Shown here piece after piece: positions 20,222 through 25,457 of a stretch of 25,457 nt of DNA. The stretch comes from Priapulus caudatus (taxonomy: Eukaryota > Priapulida > Priapulimorpha > Priapulimorphida > Priapulidae). The stretch spans positions 1 to 25,457 of the forward strand of contig NW_014578005.1 in NCBI RefSeq assembly GCF_000485595.1. Reading direction: 5' to 3'. Position numbers and translations under genes: made by a program. The notes under the pieces were generated by a model. That model was given only the letters and a program-made list of their open reading frames with translations, made no database searches and was not told the origin of the DNA. The first letter of the stretch is position 1; the number at the start of each line of letters is the position of its first letter.

Positions 20222-20639
20222 AGTCTCTGAAGACCGCCCATTATTCCTATAATTTATCATATTTTATTACACGCGATCGCTGATTGGTCGGGATGCCCAG
20301 TATTATCGAATTAGCAGAGGTTTAACAGCATGAACTAGAAAATCAAACACAACAAACATGGCGGGTTCGTGTACTTCGCATGGACTTTAGGCTTCGGAAT
20401 TTGACTATTTTTAGTCGATATTTGATTAAATTTACCATTGATTTTATTAGAATAATGTAGAAGGTTAGTAGCGAATAACAAAATAATCAGGCCACAATTT
20501 TTTGTTTGCCCTCACCCGACCCAGGCTGAAAAGTGTGGTCGGCTTTTTTTTGAGGGGGGTATTTTTACAAATTCAGCAATGATGTCTACGTGCTCAGGTG
20601 TGCTTGTGTGGAAATACCTTTTATGTTTGCGTACAGATT
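20222..20639. other. Region without recognised gene
   Basis: An inverted CCAAT-like GATTGGTC at 20282-20289 lies upstream of ACATGGCGGGTTC (about 20357), which resembles an animal start region, but the frame stops after 10 codons. AT-rich otherwise. Confidence 0.3.
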
Positions 20640-20647
20640 TATATAAT

Positions 20648-20691
20648 CAGGAGTCTATCAATAGATTCCTATCTATTTTGATAGACTCCTG
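20648..20691. mobile_element. Minimal 44-bp CAGGAGT-family palindrome
   Basis: Begins CAGGAGTCTATCAA and ends TTGATAGACTCCTG, a perfect 14-bp inverted pair around a 16-bp middle. It is flanked by the 7-bp direct repeat ATATAAT (20641-20647 and 20692-20698). The first seven bases and the AT-rich target match the large elements at 288-1186 and 5803-6804. Confidence 0.65.
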
Positions 20692-20777
20692 ATATAATGT
20701 ACATATTGTACAGTGATACAATATACATATAAAATACTTTTAACAACTTGTGTTCATCAGAGCTAAATTGTGCATGA

Positions 20778-20827
20778 TTTTATTTCCAGATCACGCACGC
20801 ACACATACACGTAATCTGGAAATAAAA
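20778..20827. repeat. Short hairpin around a CA-rich loop
   Basis: TTTTATTTCCAGAT at 20778-20791 pairs exactly with ATCTGGAAATAAAA at 20814-20827. The loop contains ACGCACGCACACATACAC. It may be a decayed MITE; no TSD seen. Confidence 0.5.
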
Positions 20828-21360
20828 GCATTAAAAATAAAAGGAACTTGAATTAAGAAATAATAAATATCTTCTTAGCACATATTAGTCTTTGGAAAGG
20901 AAAATAAAGTTAATCTGTCAGAGTTAGATCCATAATTAAGTTATTTAATATCTAAATTATGATATAGCGATTTCCAATTCCAGGAAATTTTTGCTGTCGC
21001 GCTCTCATACCAGCGGTGCCCGGCCACCCCCTACATATGTAATAATGAACATGACCCTGGCACGCAGCTGAAAGTGAAACAATCAATAATGCACTCGCCC
21101 CTCCCCCCTACTTCAATCAGTGCCGCCCAGCCAGCAGGCACGTACCAGTGCGTGTGCGCAGCCAGGCTGTGCATGGCTCTAGTACTATAGCCCGCGTACA
21201 GTTGCCGCAGGCCTGCCACATACAGAAACTTTAAAAAAAAAATCGGAAAGGTCAATAAAAATGTTTGTGTCAGCTCCTTTTTGGCGGGTGGGTTGGGTGA
21301 GGGCAAACAAACAACATTTTTATTATGGCCTCAGTTTGGTAAATTTTTTATTTCCTGTGC
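20828..21360. other. Region without recognised gene
   Basis: AT-rich first half, then mixed sequence with an A-run at about 21233-21241. No domain-bearing ORF. Confidence 0.35.
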
Positions 21361-21600
21361 GGCGATTATCTAGTCGCCCCGCCGGACCAGCTGACACGAG
21401 CAAGCAGTCGCCCGGTCGATTTTCTAATCGCCACTGGCGACTGGGCGACCGCTAGTTTCTCACGCTGCTGCCAGCGCTGCATACTGTCGTAGAACGTTCC
21501 CGCGGTCGCCTTGCCGTGGAACTGCGTGCAAGATCTGCGCTCAGAGCTTCGGATCAACACCTCCTTTCGGCAACGCTTCTCTAGTATCCCGTCTCATCTG
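21361..21600 (-). repeat. Inverted partner of the 14905-15046 repeat block
   Basis: Bases 21461-21598 are the reverse-complement relative of 14910-15046. Next to it, GTCGCCCGGTCG (21407-21418) and CGACTGGGCGAC (21438-21449) form a hairpin with one mismatch. The minus-strand frame 21366-21560 spans both and has no recognisable domain. Confidence 0.55.
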
Positions 21601-21710
21601 GATCAGGATGGATAGATTGAACTCACAGTATAGATGGAATAACTATATATATTGACTAAAGAGAGGATGAAATATAGATCGGACATAAATATGTCAACAC
21701 GCACGTCCAT

Positions 21711-22166
21711 ACTCGCAGCTAGGGCCTGTATACCTCCCAAAGTTATACTTGGTCGGGTTTTTAACACATTCTAACTCTAAAACTGTTACGTTAAAAATTC
21801 TTAAAATGTTTACATAAACAGGCAAGACGGTTGTCATTTTGAATACGAAGTTTTATTTCCTATCGTAGTTTATTTCCAAAGTTATATCAGCCGAAAGTTG
21901 CTACCATGCCTGCTAGATCGCCCGCGCCATATTGTCTATATTTGACCAGCCAGTGTTGCAATCGAGTCAAGGTAGCAACTTTCGGCTGATATAACTTTTG
22001 AAATAAACTACGATAGGAAATAAAACTTCGTATTCAAAATGACGACCGTCTTGTATAACGTATGTAAACATTTTAAGAATTTTTAATGCAACAGCTTTAG
22101 AGTTAGAATGTGTTAAAAACCCGACCGAGTATAACTTTGGGAGGTATGCAGGCCCTAGCTGCGAGC
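21711..22166. mobile_element. MULE-like foldback element, 456 bp, 9-bp TSD
   Basis: Two arms of about 195 bp (21712-21908 and 21970-22165), about 95 percent identical as inverted repeats. The ends are CTCGCAGCTAGGGCCTG and CAGGCCCTAGCTGCGAG. They surround a unique centre of about 60 bp. The 9-bp direct repeat CACGTCCAT flanks it at 21702-21710 and 22167-22175. Long TIRs with a 9-bp TSD fit Mutator-like non-autonomous elements. No transposase. TSD and arms are seen; the superfamily is inferred. Confidence 0.8.
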
Positions 22167-22472
22167 CACGTCCATGGGCGCAGCTTACTTGGATCATGCT
22201 ATCACTGCTACTGCTATGGTCGGGGAAAACAAGGAGTGTTTACGTGAAAAGCGATAACGCGATAAATAGAATATAATAATCAACGCGGTTATGTACTAGT
22301 GGTCAACATAATATATGAGATTTGAATAGAATGAATAGTCTAAGTTGTCGAAGAGAGGAATATTTACTTAGAAACGAGTTGCATAGCATGATGCAATCAT
22401 CGTACCAGCCACGGGTTGCGTCATAGGGTGAAAGCGATTGCACCAGCGAACGAAATCTGCGTGCCAGCTAGG

Positions 22473-22679
22473 TATATAAGGCGCGCCGAATCGCAGAGCA
22501 GGAGCGTTATTTTTCAGGTACAGGTAGAAAGAAGAAAAGGAAGAGGAAGAAGAAGGAGAAGAAGAAGAAGAGAAAGAGGAAGAGAGCATTATTTTTCAGG
22601 TTAGGTTTAGGTAGAAAGAAGAGAAAGAAGGAGAAGAGAAGCGTTATTTTTCAGGTCTAGGTGGGAAGAAGAAGAAGAA

Positions 22680-22711
<32 letters not shown>

Positions 22712-23086
22712 TAAAGAAGAAGAAGAAGAAGAAGAAGAAGAAGAAGAAGAGGAAGAGAAAGAGGGAGAAAGCATTTTAGGTATCGAGGAGAGAGATAACG
22801 GAGGGACGAGAAGCACGGGTTTTCAGGAAGGAAAGAAGACTACAGGGAAAATGAGGGCTCAGCCGGGATCTTTCTCTACAGGTGGAGAAGAACGGGATAT
22901 CAGTTAGGAAGAGCCAGGAGCGACTACGAGGGAGACACCCGTGGAGGTTGCCTAGGTCTACGCGAAGCGAGGACGAACGTGACAGGGGGAAGACGAAACC
23001 GGCGACGCATTACTTCTTCAATATTAATCTAGTGGTGATAGCAATACGAATGCAGGGGAATTATTTGACTAGTAGGAATCAATAAA
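22473..23086 (+). promoter_or_regulatory. TATA-box to poly(A)-signal block with GAA minisatellite (possible LTR)
   Basis: TATATAAGG at 22473-22481 is a strong TATA box. About 25-30 bp on begins a series of units opening AGCRTTATTTTTCAGGT (22503, 22586, 22640; decayed at 22768), each running into GAA/GGAA tracts (longest 22663-22760). AATAAA at 23081-23086 follows. Core promoter plus poly(A) signal within 600 bp resembles an LTR or a short non-coding transcription unit. I cannot define LTR ends, and no frame here shows a domain. Confidence 0.45.
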
Positions 23087-23322
23087 GCTATAACCGTACA
23101 GTTAACCGAATCTCACTGTGTTCTGTTCAGCTGGTGCTACCTGTTATCCGCTACGTGACATCACCGTCCTGCCTAATACACCGGCAGGAGCGAACACTGG
23201 ATGCAAACAACTAGGACACGCGTTAACTATATAACGCCGGTCCTACCGTAGTCGCTAACCCTAGGGCCACTACAGTAATGACGCACAGATTTACGCGCAT
23301 AGAAGTAGACATGGAGCCACTA
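23087..23322. other. Region without recognised gene before the retroelement LTR
   Basis: Contains CTGTTATCCGCTACGTGACA (about 23141-23160), which could be the end of the preceding LTR-like block. It also contains CGCTAACCCTAGGG (about 23251-23264). No ORF. Confidence 0.3.
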
Positions 23323-23560
23323 TGTCAATATTATTGTACACATAGTGTGAGACGCACTTGCCAATTTATACATTGAAGCGCTGTAGATTGGCCTGCGTGC
23401 TTTGTGTATACGTGGTTATGTGACCAGAATTGTGTATGCATTCCGATAGGGGTCGCTGGCTCTCTCGGCTCGCTGGTGTGTAAAGTTAATAAAACGTGTT
23501 CCAGTCCTGTCATAACAAAGTACTGTTATAGACTATAAATAAGAAGTAACAAAACTTACA
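23323..23560 (+). mobile_element. Probable 5' LTR of a Ty3/gypsy-type element
   Basis: The right end is well placed: the sequence ends ACTTACA at 23560 immediately before the primer-binding site. AATAAA at 23488-23493 is a poly(A) signal. The left end is uncertain; TGTCAATATT at 23323 gives a TG...CA pair and a 238-bp LTR, but no second LTR is in the window to confirm it. Confidence 0.55.
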
Positions 23561-23578
23561 TGGTGTCAGAAGTCGGAT
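23561..23578 (+). other. Primer-binding site, tRNA-Leu-like
   Basis: TGGTGTCAGAAGTCGGAT matches 16 of 18 bases of the PBS complementary to eukaryotic tRNA-Leu 3' ends (TGGTGTCAGGAGTGGGAT, from general knowledge). TGG directly follows the LTR's terminal CA. Confidence 0.75.
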
Positions 23579-23697
23579 CGGAAGGAAGGACGGACACGGA
23601 GAGTGACCTTTGATCATGAAGCGTGAGATGCTAACGTTGTAAATTGACGATTGATCATAGAGCCGGTGAGCTCACGTGTAATCGGAGAAAATCCACC

Positions 23698-24192
23698 ATG
23701 GCGGAAAGGGGACTACGAAAGCCAGAACCCCTGAGTTTCGGAACAAATGCCGCGGAAAGTTGGCGAGTATTTGAACGCGAGTATGACATTTATGTCGCAT
23801 GTGCGTTTAGTGGAAAATCCGATAAAGTGAGAGCATATATGCTATTGAACCTTGCGGGACCGGAGGCAATCGAGAGAGAACGTTCATTTGTCTATGAACC
23901 GGAACGTACAGACCCAGTGAATCCACGAAGGGTAATACCGGCGGAATCAAGGGAAAATCCCGAGTGCCTGAAACGTAAATTCAGACAATTTGTAACCCGA
24001 GGAGTAATGTGATATTGAGAGGTTTAATTTTAACTCCCGAGTAAACACACAACAAGGTGAAACTATACAAAAACTTTTGCAGGCGAGATTTGCGCAATAA
24101 AGGCAAGCACCTGTGAGTATGGGCAACTGTGTGATCAGCTGATTAGAGACAGAATTGTAATAGGAATCACAGCTGACGTGTTCGGAAAATAA
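23698..24192 (+). pseudogene. gag: Ty3/gypsy-type gag, broken
   Basis: ATG at 23698 in a good context (CCACCATGG) opens a 104-codon frame (stop 24010-24012) that starts MAERGLRKPEP and contains a capsid-like segment ending ARAYMLL-type helices (SDKVRAYMLLNLAGPEA). After the stop, gag-like coding sequence continues in shifted frames (EYGQLCDQLIRDRIVIGI near 24115-24168) to a stop at 24190-24192. At least two frame or nonsense lesions are therefore present. The gag identity comes from position between the PBS and the zinc knuckles and from this CDQLIRDRIV motif, common in gypsy-type gags. Either the copy is dead or the consensus has indel errors. Confidence 0.75.
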
Positions 24193-25457
24193 GCTGTTGA
24201 GAGAAAGTCGAACTCACACGTGGATAAGGCCATACATACGTGTCAGATACACGAACTATCAGAACAAGATGCTAAGTTTATGCAAAATAAACTTAATGTT
24301 GATGTTGTCAGAGAACAGCGTACAGCACAGTGGAAAAGAAGACCACAAGCTAACGCATGGCCCAAGCAACAACAAACACAAAAAGGATACAAGCCATGTG
24401 GTTGTTGTGGTCGTAAGCATGACAAAGCTCGTGAGGCATGTCCAGCCTACAAGAAACAATGTGTTAAGTGTAAAAAGTGGAACCATTTTGCTCAGGTGTG
24501 CAGAACACCACAGGAAGAACGCAGTCACACTCACAGCAAGTCAGTACATGAGTTAGGTATTGTAACAGTAGATTCTGTGGAAGAGGAGTTGTCGACGTTT
24601 ACGATAGCGTCAGTAAAAGGTTGGAACGATAACTCCAAAGACGACATTCACACTGAGTTGGAACTTAACGGAACCAAGACAACTTTGAAAGTCGACACAG
24701 GAGCTAAGTGTAACATCATGAGTTACAATACACTGCGACAGCTACATGTACAACAGCTGCTAAATACAGCTAAGAAAGTGAAGCTGATAGGATTTGGAGG
24801 TCACACTGTCACATCGATGGGAGTTGTAAACCTGTCGTGTGTATACGACAAACAGAGTCATTCGCTTGAGTTTCATGTGGTAGACCACAATGCAAGGACA
24901 CTGCTTGGACTCAAGGACAGCCTTCGTCTGGGATTAATCACATTGAGTGCAGATGTATATGAAGTCGTGTCAGAGCAACAGACATTAGTTACAAGTGATG
25001 AACATACATTACCAGCAGGCATATTGGAAGAGTACAAGGACCTGTTTGATAACACTCTAGGGAAACTGCCAACACGGTACAAAATAACGGTAGATCCAGA
25101 AGTCACACCGATAATCCGGGCGGTAAGAAAAGTGCCAGTTGCCGTGAAAGATAAGGTGAAAGAGGAGCTTGACAACATGGTTGCTAAGGGTATTATAGCA
25201 CCAGTTACGGAACCTACAGATTGGGTATCTGCTTTAGTGGTGACTACAAAAAAGAACTCTGATGAACTGCGCATTTGCTTAGATCCAGGTGATCTTAATA
25301 AAGCAATCAAGAGACCTCGATATCCTCTGCGTACTATTGAGGAGGCAGTGTCAAACATGCCCAACGCAAAATACTTCACCGTGGTGGATGCCAAACAAGC
25401 GTTCTACCATATTCCATTGGAGGAGAAGTCGTCATATCTGACATGCTTTGGAACACC
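24193..25457 (+). CDS. pol: Ty3/gypsy-type nucleocapsid-protease-reverse transcriptase, runs off window
   Basis: One frame stays open for 1,265 nt to the window edge. In order it has a Cys/His-rich knuckle from 24397 (C-x2-C-x3-H-x6-C), a canonical CCHC knuckle at 24460-24501 (CVKCKKWNHFAQVC), an aspartic protease with DTGA at 24694-24705, a GFGG flap and LLGL, then the start of RT: the KVPVAVKDKVKEEL entry, DWVSALVVTTKK, ICLDPGDLNKAI and the motif A region FTVVDAKQAFYHIPL, whose Asp is at about 25387. The rest of RT, RNase H and integrase lie beyond the window. The frame has no gag start of its own, because the upstream gag is broken by stops, so expression as drawn is doubtful. The third position of LDPxDLNKAI is usually Arg and is Gly here. 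Confidence 0.92.

Noticed and set aside
20355-20392. ACATGGCGGG start-like context with upstream CCAAT-like box
   Set aside because: Only 10 codons before a stop and no convincing splice donor.
22368-22816. Ser-rich minus-strand ORFs
   Set aside because: Translations of the GAA repeats.
24197-24556. 119-aa ORF
   Set aside because: Shadow of the open NC-protease-RT frame in another phase.
24873-25394. 173-aa minus-strand ORF
   Set aside because: Antisense shadow of the RT coding frame.

Overview
The window looks like invertebrate (non-vertebrate metazoan) nuclear DNA. It has two spliced animal housekeeping genes with GT-AG introns, a short interstitial run of the metazoan telomere hexamer TTAGGG, and a dense, nested load of DNA transposons, a LINE scrap and Ty3/gypsy-type retroelements. 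I see no bacterial operon, CRISPR array, rRNA or convincing tRNA. The phylum cannot be fixed from this sequence.

Layout. Bases 1-1266 hold an 899-bp long-TIR DNA element with a perfect 8-bp target duplication (280-1194), then eight TTAGGG-like hexamers. Bases 1670-3087 (+) are the last three coding exons of a TXNDC15-like thioredoxin-domain membrane protein. Bases 3088-4769 separate it from a convergent gene on the minus strand, an orthologue of GORAB (RAB6-interacting golgin), whose five recognisable exons run from 13719 down to 4770. Its introns are filled with elements: a second long-TIR element (5803-6804), a 342-bp hAT-like MITE lying 12 nt from a splice donor (7457-7798), a TTAG microsatellite, a LINE C-terminal scrap, and a 2,642-bp hAT element with an 8-bp TSD (10857-13498) that itself contains simple repeats and another repeat segment.

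Bases 13720-25457 have no host gene I can recognise. They hold a 26-bp perfect hairpin (15038-15100), a solo hAT-like end (15908), a small MITE (16467-16568), a pol fragment of a Ty3/gypsy-type element (17528-18780), and a second copy of the segment found in the hAT (18783-20221 versus 11735-13191). These are followed by a 44-bp minimal palindrome with the same CAGGAGT end as the two large long-TIR elements (20648-20691), a MULE-like foldback with a 9-bp TSD (21711-22166), and a GAA-rich promoter-like block (22473-23086). The last feature is the 5' half of another Ty3/gypsy element, with a tRNA-Leu-like primer site, a broken gag, and an open nucleocapsid-protease-RT frame that runs off the window.

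The most original signal is the CAGGAGT element family. Three copies of 899, 1002 and 44 bp share terminal bases and AT-rich target duplications, and I could not find a transposase in any of them. No new defence, toxin or biosynthetic system is supported here.
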